DNA of 64,000 bases, taken from Crocodylus rhombifer. Taxonomy: Eukaryota > Chordata > Crocodylia > Crocodylidae. The stretch is taken from NCBI GenBank assembly GCA_038503035.1, contig JAVSML010001006.1, positions 71,456 through 135,455 on the forward strand. Direction: 5' to 3'. The notes below the pieces were generated by a model. It made no database searches. It was not told the origin of the DNA and was given only the letters and a program-made list of their open reading frames with translations. Below, one piece after another: positions 10,327 to 22,015 of this stretch (position 1 is the stretch's first letter; every line of letters starts with the position of its first letter). The position numbers and the translations under genes were made by a program.

Positions 10327-11345
10327 ATCTAGTCCAGCGCTTCTCAATAGTTTCTGCACCAGGACTGGGCTTGAAGGGACCTCATACCAAACCCCATGCC
10401 TTTATGCCCTCTGGAGGAGAAACATAGAGGGCATAAAGGTGTGGGGTTTTGTATCAATAGAGGAGAGAGCAGCAGAAAACAGGACAGAGTGTCCTCTATG
10501 ATGGCCATCATGAGCATCACGTACCCCCTCCCCGTGGGGGGTGGCAAGCACTGGCCAGCAGTCAGCGACCACCTGCGGATACTGCCAGCAGCGGCCAGGG
10601 GCGATTGCGGACCGCACACAGACACCGGCAGCAAGGGGGGCAGCTGGACGACCGACTGCAATGTCAGCAGCGCCTTTTTGCAGGGAGTGCACGTGCATGT
10701 GCATCGCCAGTGATGGCCACCCTAACCAGGACCCATCTATAAACATCAATGGCCAGTCTCAACCCAATGCCCCTCATTGCCCCCACCCCCAGCCCCCCCA
10801 GTGTGTGGGGCAGGGGAGGACTCCAAGCAGCCCCTGGCAGGCCCCTCTGCCAGCCTGCAAGAGAAAAGCCACAGTTTCCCACTGTTAAAGAAGAGTCCAT
10901 TTTTAAAGTTTATTCACGACCCTTTCATATAGTCTTGTGACTCACTTTTGGTTTGTGACCCATGGGTTTAGAAACACTGATCTAGTCCAACCTCCTGCCT
11001 GAGGCAGGATCAGCCAGAGCCAAACCAACCCATACAAACTATTATCTAAAAAATCTATGTGAGCCGTGACACAACACAGACCTAACCCCCAAACCTGTCA
11101 CAGGTAAAGCAGGGGAACCACAGCAGCCAACACCCTGCTTCTACAAAATGTTGTCAATATAAACTCAAGAGATCCTGGATAGAGGCTGAGGCCCTCCTCC
11201 CTCTACAGAGGAAGGCAACCCCCAAGCCCATACCAATCTGATCATGGGGTAAAAACCCTTCCTGGCCCCAAATATGGCAGTTGGTCTGACCCTGTACAGA
11301 GGGGCAAGACCGTCTAGCCAGGAACCTCTGCTTTGCTTCCAGCAG
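10319..11345 (-). mobile_element. CR1-type LINE 3' region, reverse orientation, split by a hAT element
   Basis: Read on the minus strand it has the CR1 3' signature AGGTTGGACTAGATGAC preceded by CTGATCCTGCCTCAGGCAGG. The element is interrupted at 10335-10979. The rest (10988 to about 11345) carries phrases such as CTTCCTGGCCCCAAATATGG but no intact reading frame. Family assignment is by the 3' signature only. Confidence 0.6.
10335..10979. mobile_element. hAT-type element, 645 bp, perfect 8-bp target duplication
   Basis: Begins CAGCGCTTCTCAATAG and ends GGGTTTAGAAACACTG, which are matching inverted ends. ATCTAGTC flanks both sides (10327-10334 and 10980-10987). The interior at about 10540-10680 is GC-rich with worn units like CACCTGCGGATACTGCCAGC, related to the array at 14.5 kb. 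No transposase frame is visible, so it is non-autonomous. Confidence 0.9.
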
Positions 11346-11364
11346 GAGCTTTGGCATAACCATT

Positions 11365-11602
11365 GGGCCGTTAAATGCACAGTAGACTAATTCTATTGTG
11401 CATTAGTGCGTCACAGTGAAAACCGTGCTGTTGCGCTAATGTGCAGTAGAATCAGTCTACTATGCATTAGCATCACTTAAAAGGTGTGCGCTGGTGCTAC
11501 TGCACAGTAGCACTGGTTACTGCTCATTTAGTACCTGTTATTACAGGTGCTAAACTTAATGCGCAGTAACCACAGCATATTAATGCATGTGTAGACGTGC
11601 CC
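11365..11602. mobile_element. MITE of the GGGC...GCCC family
   Basis: Ends GGGCCGTTAAATGCAC and GTGTAGACGTGCCC, flanked by ACCATT on both sides (11359-11364 and 11603-11608). The interior has repeated CAGTAGACTAATT and CTACTGCACAGTAGCAC palindromes. Non-coding. Confidence 0.75.
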
Positions 11603-11629
11603 ACCATTATGCCATTAGTCCTGCAGTCA

Positions 11630-11830
11630 TCATCACAGTCGAATGTAGGTCTCTAGTTCTAGTCCATAAACCAAAACTAGCCTTCTTGAGTGGCCTCCAC
11701 TATTTCACTGTCAGTCATTTCTACACCTGAATTCATATTGCCACACCTGAGTTAAGGTTTTTAGCTAGAATCTGGGTGGAGCAGGAATCAAAGAAGGGTT
11801 CATCTCTACCACTGCACCCTCCCTTGAATC
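11630..11830 (-). mobile_element. Fragment of a dispersed repeat with TCTAG-type ends
   Basis: Shares CACACCTGAGTTAAGGTTTT, TTTTTAGCTAGAAT and a GCAGGAATCAAAG end with copies at 20985-21380 (opposite orientation), 22885-23335 and 54361-55550. Truncated here. Confidence 0.55.
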
Positions 11831-11912
11831 TTTCCCTGTATGGGGCAAAACACAGGAGAAACTTGCCAGGCATAGAGGTACAGAAGCCCTTGTGCTTTAG
11901 GAGTTTCTAATC

Positions 11913-12535
11913 CAGTGGTTCTCAACCTTGTTAGACTTAAGGTACCCCTGGATAGACTTAAAGCATCCCTCAAAAAATGCCAGCTCTTTTTTCTCCACTT
12001 GTTTTTTGACTACAGAAAATAATAGAGCAATTCTTCTGTGCAAAGAACTCTAAGGGCATTTTTACACCTGCTCCAGGAGGCATGGTAGGGCACTTTAATT
12101 AGTGAGCCATGCTAATTAACAGCACCTCAGTGTCATGTGTATCAGCCTGCCTGTGCTGAAAAATGGCAGCAGGGCACTTTGAACTAAAGCTTATTGAACA
12201 AGGTTTAATTCTAAGCATCCTGCTGCCATTTTTCAGCGTGGAGATGCTGATACACATGACAGCAGAGTCTGCTGGAGTGTGTTAATTTCTGTGCTCCAGC
12301 AGACTCGATTACTTGAGTGTGCTCTGACATGCTGGATTTCCAGTCCATGGGAGCCGGCTCCCTGCACATGTATAGAAGCCCTAAAAGCTTATAACACGTC
12401 AGGATGTTTTTAACACTATGGATACCTATTTGAAAGCTCTGGGTTTATCTTGTGATTCATGTTTGTACACCTAACACTGCTAAAGTTGTGTGGCATCCTT
12501 CAACAGATCTCAAGGCAGCTCAGAACCCTGCTTGA
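11913..12535. mobile_element. hAT-type element interrupted by another transposon
   Basis: Begins CAGTGGTTCTCAACCTTG. Its interior matches the 295-bp element at 57632-57926: ATGCCAGCTCTT, TTTTTTGACTAC, AATAATAGAG, TTCATGTTTGTACACCTA and AAGGCA in the same order. The copy is split at 12054-12381. The right end is worn and its duplication unclear. Confidence 0.75.
12054..12381. mobile_element. PIF/Harbinger-like MITE nested in a hAT element
   Basis: Starts GGGCATTTTTACACC and ends ACATGTATAGAAGCCC, flanked by TAA on both sides (12051-12053 and 12382-12384). The interior is a long imperfect palindrome around mirrored GGCAGCAGGGCACTTTGAAC and TGCTGCCATTTTTCAGC. A 3-bp TWA duplication with GGGC ends fits PIF/Harbinger; that placement is inference. 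Relatives are at 24324-24629 and 24694-25018. Confidence 0.75.
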
Positions 12536-14039
12536 GATGTTTCTGGTTGGACAGATGAACTTGTGTCTTTACTACTTCCTAGTCTATGGTTGAGCTCTTC
12601 AACCCATCAGTCCTCACAGTACCACCCCTCTCCACCTTAAAGGAACAAATGATGTCCCTTCCCAGGGAAACCCCTAAATGACAAATACTGGCAATCCCAA
12701 TCATCACTTTGTTTAAAAAATCCCGCGTATCAAAATCTGTCTGGAGGAACAGTTTTGTATAGAATCATGAAACTTAGGACTAAATTCATCTCTCTCTCTC
12801 TCTCTCACTCCCACTTGCACTCTCTGTCACACATACACACACATGCGTGCATGCAGAGTACAGCATTTCTAAACCTCCTTGGAAACAGAAATCTGGCCCT
12901 CCATTTTTACAATAAGGAGCATTCACACATCTCAGAACACTCCACACACTATAGAAATCAAAACAGGCCCTGTAATGTAAAATTTAAAATATGTTCTAAA
13001 AAGTCCTGTATCCAATATTTTTTTCAGAACGGAGAATAAAACATGCTGCACTAATTTAATTCCTAGGAGCCTGATTTCAGTGTAGTGGCACAAGGAAGAA
13101 TATGGTCATAATGGTCAATGTTTTCCTCCTAATGGATGAGAACTGTAGAATTAAAGTAAGATATAAAAAGGAAAGAAAAAAATAAATCCCCTGGAGATCA
13201 CCAGGAGATTATCTAAACTGCTAAAAATCTTTTCACACATGCTCACATTAGAAAAAAAAATGCTTTTTAAAAAAAAAAACTAAAGGGAAACTAAAAAACC
13301 CCCCAAACCTCTTCTCTTCTGTCTTAGGAGATTTGCATGGACAATTCTCAGATGCGCCACATATTTACCGCAAATGTGCTAGTGAATTTATCAGAGAAAA
13401 CAACTATTTCCTATGCTGATAATTTGTTGCTCTATCATAGTAAATTGCACTATTTCACTGCTGTTAATATGGTTCTCTAAATCCTGTCTCTTCAGTTTGC
13501 CATTAAAGAAAAGGCTTGATAACCTTGTTACACACCCTGTTACTCATCAGAAATTCAGAGGTTCCAACTTGTTACTTAGTCATTGATGAGTCATAATTTG
13601 TCCCTGAGAGCTGATACTTACTCATTTTGAAAAACTGCATACTCCACAAATAGTTTTAATAAAGTCAATCTAGATATTCAGTAAGATGCTACCCCACATC
13701 AGTAAAGATATCAGAATCCAGCCCGGAATATCTTGGGCCTGATCCTGAATACCTTGGGCAGCTAATACTTTGATTAAAGTACATTTGCCCGTGTTACTAA
13801 AGGAACTAGAAACAGGATGCACAACTTGAGGAAGCTTAAAGACTACTTTTTAGAAAATGTTGATCATCTTTCCTCTGAGAATCAGGACCCTTAAAGATAG
13901 CCTTAAAAAAAATCTCGGATTCTTGAATATGCAAATCATGCAAGATCATACCATTTTACACAGAATGAACCTTGTTAATACTACCATTGCTCAGTGCAGT
14001 GTTTTACATTTTCAAGACCGTTTTTAATGAGACTGTGTT
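12536..14039. other. AT-rich non-coding stretch
   Basis: Holds a TC then CA microsatellite at about 12790-12850 and A-rich runs near 13250. No gene or complete repeat recognised. Confidence 0.5.
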
Positions 14040-14305
14040 TAAGGCTTATCCACATGCAGAAATACCCTGAAATAACTATTCTGCGATAGTTCTTTCACAC
14101 TAACTTTCCACGTGGACACTCCTATTCCATATTAATAGGTAGTACAGGGCTCTTTAATTAGGAATAGCTGCCCCACCTTCAGTTCACACCCACCTTAATC
14201 TGAATGATTTCCCTGGACCAACAAGCCCAAAGTGTGTCTTTGTACAGTTTATCTTAGTCCACTTCCAATATGAATTAAGGTAACCACAAAGATATGCTCT
14301 TAGGA
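14040..14305. mobile_element. Probable worn MITE
   Basis: AAGGCTTATCCACATGCAGAAAT at the left and CACAAAGATATGCTCTTAGG at the right, with mirrored TATTCC and GGAATA and TTAATTAGGAATAG inside, suggest a decayed palindromic element. The ends are too worn to set precisely. Confidence 0.35.
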
Positions 14306-14519
14306 CAGAGTTCTGTTTCACTTTATGGGTCCAAATGGCATTTATCTGGCTGCATAATTGATGTTTTCAGCACTTACACACAGTTTGCAATCCTATTTCA
14401 TGCTTAAGTGGCACACAGCTAGTGAGCATCTATCTGCAGGAGGCTACACTCTGGCCAGACGCATACACACATGTGAAGCCACGTACCGGAGTGTAAGTCC
14501 CAGGCAAAAACAGGACAAG

Positions 14520-14860
14520 GCATGAACTGGTGGCTCCTGAGACTGGAGGGACACCATTTGTAGTCAGCAATGAACGGGGACTGCTTGTAGATGCCGGCGG
14601 CAGTGTTGGAAGTGGGGAAGGGTGTGGCGAGCTGGGAGTGGGGACCGCTCACAGATGTCAGCAGCGGTGTCAGTAGTGGCAAACAATGAGCAAGGACCAT
14701 CTGCAGATGCTGGTGGCGGTGTCAGGGGTAGCGAGTGGCAAGCAGGAACCACCCGCAGACGCTGGCGGCGGTGTCGGCAGCAAGGGGGTAGGTGGGTGGC
14801 GAGCGGTAACCACCTGCAGAAGCCAGTGGCAACTTTGGTGGCAGCCAATCTCAGGGTGGG
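14520..14860. repeat. GC-rich minisatellite, about five units of about 60 bp
   Basis: Repeated phrases of the form GGACCAYCTGCAGATGCTGG, then YGGCGGTGTCRG, then GGCGAGTG recur at about 14575, 14645, 14695, 14750 and 14810 with substitutions. Open frames on both strands across it are repeat artefacts. A related worn array sits inside the hAT element at 10335-10979. Confidence 0.75.
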
Positions 14861-14961
14861 GGGCAGGGCACATCCTCCCGTTCCCCCCTGTACTCCTGCT
14901 ACGCGTCACCTAGGGGACAAGGGGAGGACGCCATCCTATGTTTTAGCCTGATAGCCTAGGA

Positions 14962-15128
14962 CAGCATTGCCCAATCTGTGGTACGGGTACCACCAGTGGT
15001 ACACAAACAACCTATCAGTGATAAGCATTACCAGATTTATTAGAATTAGTTTATATGACAAATATTTGCTGGTGCTGCTTAAGGCTGTGTCATTTTAAAT
15101 TGGTGGTGTGCAAGTTTGGGAACCGCTA
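14962..15128. mobile_element. hAT-type MITE with imperfect target duplication
   Basis: Begins CAGCATTGCCCAATCTGTGG and ends CAAGTTTGGGAACCGCTA. The flanks are GCCTAGGA and ACCTAGGG, sharing CCTAGG. Mirrored GGTACCACCAGTGG is inside. Non-coding. Confidence 0.65.
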
Positions 15129-15334
15129 ACCTAGGGGATTAAGGTACTTTGCCTAGGAAGCAGGAATCCAGGTTATGCCCTCTCCCCACAAACAAAAGTT
15201 TATGTATCTCTGAGTTCTCAGCACAATACTCTGTCCAAAAGGCCACAAGTTAGGCCTTATCCAACTCTCCCCCACCCTCCCTGGGCACCCATAAGAGGGA
15301 GCTATATAGGACCAGGAAGAACAGCAAGCTAGAG

Positions 15335-15768
15335 AAGCAGTACTCAAACATCTGGTCCCATGGGCCAGATGAGTGATGAAAGGCTGGTCCACAGGTCGGA
15401 GCTGACAAGCTGGGTTAATCCAAGGACCAGATCCAGCAGGGAGGCAGCATGCAGTGTTGGTCTGTGGATGCAATCCAATGCACCAGCTCAACCCTATGCA
15501 CTGGATCTAGCCATGGTGCAACCCTACATATTGGCTCAGACCTGCTCGCCAAATACAACCAAGGAGCAACCCCAAGTGTTGGTGCCATCTGGCATGTAGA
15601 ACCATGTCATCCAGTCTGTGGGACTCCCTCAAAACTAAGGCAATTAATGTTGCCACGGCTCCCCCAGCACCACATTTCCAGACCCCTGGGGAGGCCCATG
15701 GGCTGGATGACATGGCCCTGCAGGTGAGATCTGAGCTGTGGGCCAGAGGCTGAGCACCCCTGAGCTAT
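15335..15768. mobile_element. Probable hAT-type element
   Basis: The left end CAGTACTCAAACATCTGG faces CAGAGGCTGAGCACCCCTG. The interior repeats GGGCCAGATGAG and GCTGGATGACATGG. Flanks AGCTAGAG and AGCTATAG match at 7 of 8 bases. Its reading frames are not protein-like. Confidence 0.5.
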
Positions 15769-17322
15769 AGGACACATAGCTTAATGAAATAACTTCTGCG
15801 CTACCAGCATAATTCTGTTGGTCAGGGTGAGATTTGTAAACAACAGATCTGTGCTGGCAACAGTTCCTTGTATAAATGCTGTTATATCAACCAAAGTTTT
15901 GATAGGTTAACTTATTTTACTTGCGGGTTTCATGGATGGGGCTGGAACAAACTATGTCAGCAAATGTGCAGTTTTGTCAGTATGAGTTCTGCCCATGCTA
16001 GGAGCATTTTGGTAGTAGAGTATATTGCTATAACTATATGTGGAAAGCCTCCAACGCCTAGAGCTGGTCTTCCCATACAAGAACAAGGTTTGCCAGTATA
16101 ATCCCTCTTACACTGCTACAGGTTTGGGGTACAGAATTTGACTGGCAAAAATAGAAGGTCAAGCAGAAGTTCTGTACTTAACAAAAAAACTGGTGAATTT
16201 CCAGGGTTGTGATGTGTAGATCAGGCTAGATAACCATAGTGATCCTCTGTGACTTAAAATCTATTAAAACAATGAACCCCAAAGTCCTGGCTCCAATCTT
16301 TCATGACTGGGAAATGCTATCTATTTGTGCTCCCATTTTTTCTATTCATTATCAAGACAAAACATAAGAATTTCCATACTGCTGCTGCATGCCAGCAGGC
16401 CAGTACAGTCTAGTGCTTGGCTTGTTGGTGATGTAGACCTAGCTCTGCAAATAAAGGTGAAATTTATTAAGTCACTAACCCACCTTTAAAGACACAGAAG
16501 TTGCCTGACTCCTGTAGCTGATCAGTTTTTGCCCTGAAACACAAGGGCAAATAATCGTAAGTTTTGCAGCTTCTTCACCGGCCTAGACTGTACTTGCTTT
16601 CCTTCATATGTAGCAAATTCATAGGCTTGCAGTAATTTTTTAACTACTTGGGAGGCTTGGACAGCCTGTTTTATTCTGTTATTATGATCACTGAAGACAA
16701 AGAAAAGGTCTGGTACTGCACAACGTATTTGAAAAAGAACTTGCTTTTCTATAAATTTAACTCCTAAATTATTAAGCTTAACTCCTAATAAGATTTTTTG
16801 CAAGTTCTCACAAACTTCAGTCTTTATTCAAAAAGTTTGTGCTGTAATTCTGAGGTAGGATATGCTTTATTTTTCATACATAACAAAGTTGTTTAATTTG
16901 TGCATGAAACAAAGAGCCCCAGCTCTCCATAATAAACATCTGATCCTTTACATTTCTTCTGTGGTTCTGGCTCAATGATTTCCTGAGGCACTAAGTTCCC
17001 CTGGTTGATTAAATGCTGGAGTGTTGTGTAAGGTTTGCTTTTGGGTTAGTTGGGATTATGATTTCCTAATTAAGCACTTTTTAAATCTTTAAGCATTTAC
17101 CCAGAAATTAAGCAGACATGTAATGTTTTTCTCCTGGGTGGGGAACAAACTGTCTCTCTCAAAAAGACTGGAGTATTTTTTTCCATTGTTCCAGTCTTTC
17201 CTTGTGGCTTTCACATATTCATCATTATGATCAACTCAGTAAAAAAGATCAGATTCGTCTGGTAAAATAATTAAAAAAGAGATTAAACCAGCCTAATTTA
17301 AACATCATTTTCTAAAAAACGA
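15769..17322. other. AT-rich non-coding stretch
   Basis: No gene recognised. A minus-strand open frame of 93 codons ending near 16522 has ordinary composition but no motif I can name. The segment at about 15790-16120 has several TATAACTA and CCAGTATAAT phrases of a worn MITE. Confidence 0.45.
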
Positions 17323-17478
17323 ATTGGTGTACTGCGCATTAAGCGTCATGAAAAGACTGTGCACCGATGCTACTGTGCATTAGCATCGGCTATTTGTGCA
17401 TTTATGCAGTAAATATTATGGGTACTAAACTTAATGTGCAGTAATTGCAGTGCATTAATACATGTGTAGATATACCCA
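17323..17478. mobile_element. Truncated MITE of the GGGC family
   Basis: Shares CTGCGCATTAAGC, GTACTAAACTTAATGTGCAG and the end CATGTGTAGATATACCC with the copies at 11365 and 24061. The left end is missing. Confidence 0.65.
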
Positions 17479-17637
17479 GGAGGCAGTAACTTAAATACCT
17501 TTGAAGATCAAGGCCCTGCCATCTTATACTAGGAACCATCAAATGCTTTCAGGTCCTATTTCCCATTAACTTCAGTAGGAGCTGACAAAGCTCAAAGCTT
17601 CCCAGGGTCAAGCCACTAATCCCTAATATAGACACAT

Positions 17638-17812
17638 TGGCTGCACCTACATGCATGCTTGACTGTGGAGTTGACCTAATTAGCTGCAAAGTAAGGCATC
17701 ACCATCTACATGTGCAATGCTATTAGACTGCAGTAAACTAATTTAGTAGCTTACAGCAGGGTAATTAACAATGATTAAATGCATGTGTAGATATGCTGAT
17801 TGCAGTTATAAA
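17638..17812. mobile_element. Second short MITE
   Basis: Left GGCTGCACCTACATGCATG, right AATGCATGTGTAGATATGC, with mirrored TTAGCTGCAAAG and GACTGCAGTAAAC inside. It is related in style to the GGGC family but separate. The region between it and 18229 shows nothing else. Confidence 0.5.
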
Positions 17813-18228
17813 TTGCACCAGGTCAGCTCAGCCAGCAGGGAGCCACATGGCTCCATACTTTTAGCATTCTTATATCCCAATCAGCCCCTTGGCTATCTGA
17901 GACTATCACCCAGAGCTGACCTCCCTGTACCCCTGACCCTGGCATAAACTGTTCCTCCCCAGCTCAAATTGCTGCTGTCCCAAGTGAATGTGTAGATGCT
18001 GCACCCAGGAGTAGTTTACTTTGACTCAAACTTCTCTGTAATGTATTGCTTTTGAATTAATTGCACATGTAAGTTTACCCATTTAAACCAATTTGAATGA
18101 TTTTTAAAATAGGTTAGTTTAATCTATTTTTAATTATATTAATCTGATTGTTTTACTGAGTTGATCATAATGCAGCTCAAGGTAATTTACATTCATCTAC
18201 ATTAAAGATTTGCGCGGGTAAGGCTATT

Positions 18229-19608
18229 AGGGTTGTGCAAAAATTTGACAGGTGTTTTGTTTCAATGAGTTTTGAGCTCAAAACAGCGAAATCAAAATGA
18301 AATGAAAGGCTTCAGAACAGCTTCGAAATGCAATGAGGGCACTTGAAACAAAAAGAGGGCACTCAAAATGCTTTGAAAGTTTCAAAACATTTCGAGGCCA
18401 GGATTGTTTGCAGCTAAGCAGAAGCTAAGCAGAGGGAGGGAAAAGAGGAGGGAAGGACTGCTGCTCTGATGTTGACATTTAGCTCCCGGTTCAATTCCTC
18501 CAGCTCTTCCCAGGGGATGTGGGCCCCTGATCTGTGTGCAGGGTTTCAGCAGGCTGCTGCTACAGGCTGGGACCAGTGGCAGCCACTTGGCATAGCCCAT
18601 GCCAAGCGCCAGGAAAACAGTAGTGCTACTGCAACAGCCTACTGAAACCTGGTGTGCAGATCAGGGGGCCCACACCCCCCAGGAAGAACTGCAGGAATGA
18701 TCAAAGAGCTGGGGAATTGAACTGGGGAATTGTTCTCAGGTCCCTGAACCTTCACCCCCCGCCCCTAAAAGAGTTGGGGGAATGATCAGAGACAGGTGGA
18801 TCCACCCCAGCTCCCAGACAGCACACAGCAGCCTGCTGAGTCATGCTGCACCCACACCATAGGCAGCTGCCGCATGGGTGCCAGGAAGGGGCGGGGGTGA
18901 TTCCCACTGCCCCCCGCTGCCTGGGGGGGGGTTCTACCACAAGTACCCAGAGGCTGCTCCCAGAATCAGTGAGTGCAGGGCTTTTTTTTTTTTTTTTTTT
19001 AAATCTTTGCACACAGGCTGTGGAGCATGCAGATGACAACATGCTGATCCTGCTGGCTGGGGCCAGCACCAGCACCCAAGTCTGCCCAGTGCAGCCTGTG
19101 CCAAGCGCTGGAAAGAACCCAGTGCTGGCACTGGCTCCAGCTGGCAGCCTGCTGTCATTCCGCAGGCAGATCCAGGGACTCGCTCCCCCCAGGCATACTG
19201 CGGGGCTGTGCCAGACTTCTACTGGGGGCAGCAGCCTCCAGATCTGTGTGTGGGATGACAGCAGGCTGCCGCTGCTGGCAAGTGATACGAGTTTTGCTTT
19301 GAACAGCTTGAGGTGCAGTTTCACAAAAACCCCTGCACCTATCTCCTGGAAACTTGGCAGGCTTCATGCCCTCTGAAGGGGCTACCATACCTGCAATTTT
19401 CACCTGAAGCAGGCAAGAAATGACAAAGTTATAGGTATTTTTGTGATTCCCCATTATAGCCTATGGGCAAGATGTCAAAATGTGTCGAAACAGCGTTGAA
19501 ACAGCAAAACAGTTTCGACGGAGAGAGCAAAACAGCAAAATGAAACACTGACCCTTCAAAACAGTGAAACAGAAGTCAAAACGAAATGATGCTGTTTTGC
19601 ACAGCTCT
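18229..19608. mobile_element. 1.4-kb element with AGGGTTGTGCAAAA inverted ends
   Basis: The left end AGGGTTGTGCAAAAATTTG and right end GTTTTGCACAGCTCT are inverted copies. Next to each lies A-rich sequence full of TTTCGAAAC/GAAATGAAA-type phrases (18250-18395 and 19475-19595). The centre is GC-rich and holds T18-20 near 18981. Open frames of 177 and 190 codons in the centre lack domain features and contain the homopolymer. Probably non-autonomous; family not identified. Confidence 0.6.
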
Positions 19609-20984
19609 ATGTGCTTTTAGTTAGATCTGTCCTTATTTTCTAATAGAGACAACCCAAAGTATGTTAACCGAGGACTTGAAATAACAATGAGAGGATCTGG
19701 GGTTGAAAATTAGGCTTAGTTTGCATATAGTTTTTGTACTGTTGTAACTGTATCACTTTGGAGGTACAATTGCTTAGCCAAAGAAGTTTTAGTAAATGCA
19801 GTTATATTTATATAAAGGGGCCTTAGTCCAGTATTGTTTGTTCCCCTTCCTGTGTGTGAGCAGCTATACTGATAAAAATAAACGGATGTTCATGCTGTTT
19901 TAACTCTGCCTGTAATTGTCAAAGTGGTTCAGGCTTTGTGTGTAACAAAGCCAATAAGAGAAAAACAATAGAAACTCATGTCATTTCTGATTTGAACATA
20001 TTCATATGGATTGATTAACAGAGAGGACATTCTAGTTAGTAAGGGAAAGGTCAAGAAAGTCTCAAAGGTGGATTGCTGAATGGCAAATATTAACAAGTGA
20101 ATACAAATAAGAAAATCACCAGCTGGGAATGGGTTTGCTTTTGATCTGCCATATACCTCCTGTAAATGCTCCAGATGATGATCTGTCCCATATGTTGCCT
20201 TCTCAGGGTCCTGTCTGAAGGAGCTTTGCCATCCCCTGCAATGGAAATCAGAGCAAGTTCTCAATTATTTCTTATTCTGGTAAGGCCATTCCAGTATTTC
20301 CCTCAGCATGCAGGAGATATTCAGTACCTCTGGCTAGCAACTGATTGCAAATCCCATTAAAATTTGTGATGGTTCATTTCTGTAGAAGGTATTCCTGGCT
20401 CTAATTCTGCTCCTGGTTACACTCACAGAAATCAAGAGTAACTTGACAGAAGCTGAGACTTACATCAGTGTAGACCCTGGGTAAATGAAAGGAAAATCAG
20501 ATCCTATGGGTCTGATTCTCCACTACCATGGACCTTGTGGAGGCTTTTACTCCTTAGTTACAACAGTGCAAGCTCCAAATATAGGTGCATTCAAAAAAGT
20601 TTAAATCATGGCTACACTAATTTAGTTTAATCTGTTTTTTTCTTAATTCAGTTAAGTTGTGCTATTATAACTGCAGTTTCAAGTAATTTATACAACCGTA
20701 AGGTAGTATTGTTGGGGATAGTAGTTTTAAGTTCACTCATAGGAGAGATTTGCAGGTGGTTGGCTAAAGAAATCAAGTTAGATTGATCCACTTTTTTTAA
20801 TAGAGACAACCCAAAATATGTTAACTGGGGGCATGGAAAACTGATGAGAAAGCATCAAATGTTACAGTGTGTTTCCAGTCAGCATGGGTGATGTTGTATG
20901 TGTTCTTTGCATGTATTTAATACCATTAAAATGATTTTATTATGTTCAGGGCATAAGAGATTTATACCCTCTCATTGCAGGAAT
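19609..20984. other. AT-rich non-coding stretch
   Basis: TAATAGAGACAACCCAAA.TATGTTAAC occurs twice (about 19641 and 20800), with similar surroundings (GATTTGC before, GAGAAAGCATC/GAGAGGATC after), so a decayed repeat is present in two copies. No gene recognised. Confidence 0.5.
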
Positions 20985-21380
20985 GGATCTAGGGATGGTG
21001 CAGTGGTGCAACTGCCTTAACATTGATTCCTTTGATTCCTGCTGCACCCAAACTTTAAAACCAGGAAGGGACAGTGGCATTTCTATTCAGGCAACACTGA
21101 AGGAGTCAAATAATTTAATGGCACATAAAAATCTACCATATTACTTATGATTTCACTTCATGGATATTAACAACTATGTCTCCTTTTTAATGGTCTTGAA
21201 TGATGTCCCACTATTCAAACTAGCCTTTCTTCTGTAGTTTTGCTGTCTGTTAGCTATTCCTGGTAATGTTTCACTTCTGTTTCACAGCCCTGCAGTCTGT
21301 TCTTAGCTGTAGTTAAAAACCTTAACTCAGCTGTGAAAATATTAACTCAGGTGTAGAAATGACTGACAGTGAAGTATTGG
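20985..21380 (+). mobile_element. Copy of the dispersed TCTAG-ended repeat
   Basis: GGATCTAGGGATGGTGCAGTG, then TTGATTCCTGCTGCACC, and later AACCTTAACTCAGCTG and TTAACTCAGGTGTAGAAATG. These are complements of phrases in 11630-11830 and 54640-54910. Partial copy, orientation opposite to the 11.6-kb fragment. Confidence 0.5.
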
Positions 21381-21857
21381 AGGCAATGTCAAGGTGTTCA
21401 AGTAGACTAGATTTTGGTTTACCAATCTGAAAGGGACATAATGTAGCTCTAATGACTACAGGATGAATGAAACAATATTGCTTGACTATGTTTTGCCTAG
21501 TTTGTTGTGTTTTTTAAACTTAATTTATAATCTAGCATAGTGATGGTCATTACAATAAATTATACTTGGTTTTGCTTTGATCATAAATTGAATAATATAG
21601 TGCTGGGTCCCTAGCATATTAGTAAACTTTCTAGTTTCTCTTTAAGTTTAGAAAAATAGGTGTTGTGTTATATTTGATGATGCAGCACGCCATCTGCACT
21701 ACATTTTTCAAAATCCTAGATCTACCCATGCCTCGTACTTTAAAAATGTCTTTGTTTGTTTGAATTTTTAAGCATAAAGAAGCTATTAAAGACCACAATC
21801 TTATCCCATCGAGATCAGAATTCGATTGACATGAAAGGACATGATAGAATTTGATGA

Positions 21858-22015
21858 ATGGGAACAAGAAAGATATAAGGAATATGAGGGATATGAGAAA
21901 AGACTGAGGAAACTGGGCTTATTTAGTCTAGAGAAGAGAAGACTGAGAGGGGATTTAATAGCAGCCTTCAACTACCTGATGAGGGGTTCGAAAGAGGATG
22001 GAGCTAGACTGAGTT
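21858..22015 (+). mobile_element. CR1-type LINE fragment
   Basis: Contains TATGAGAAAAGACTGAGG, AACTGGGCTTATTTAGTCT, GAGAAGAGAAGACTGAGAGG and TTCAACTACCTGATGAGGGG. This phrase order is characteristic of the 3' portion of CR1 LINEs in reptiles and birds. No open frame; a fossil. Confidence 0.75.

Noticed and set aside
16522..16803. Minus-strand 93-codon frame with ordinary composition
   Set aside because: No recognisable motif, no splice or promoter context, and the length is within chance for this DNA.
18752..19376. Frames of 190 and 177 codons inside the 18.2-19.6 kb element
   Set aside because: They cross a long T run and lie on opposite strands of a GC-rich core, with no transposase motif.
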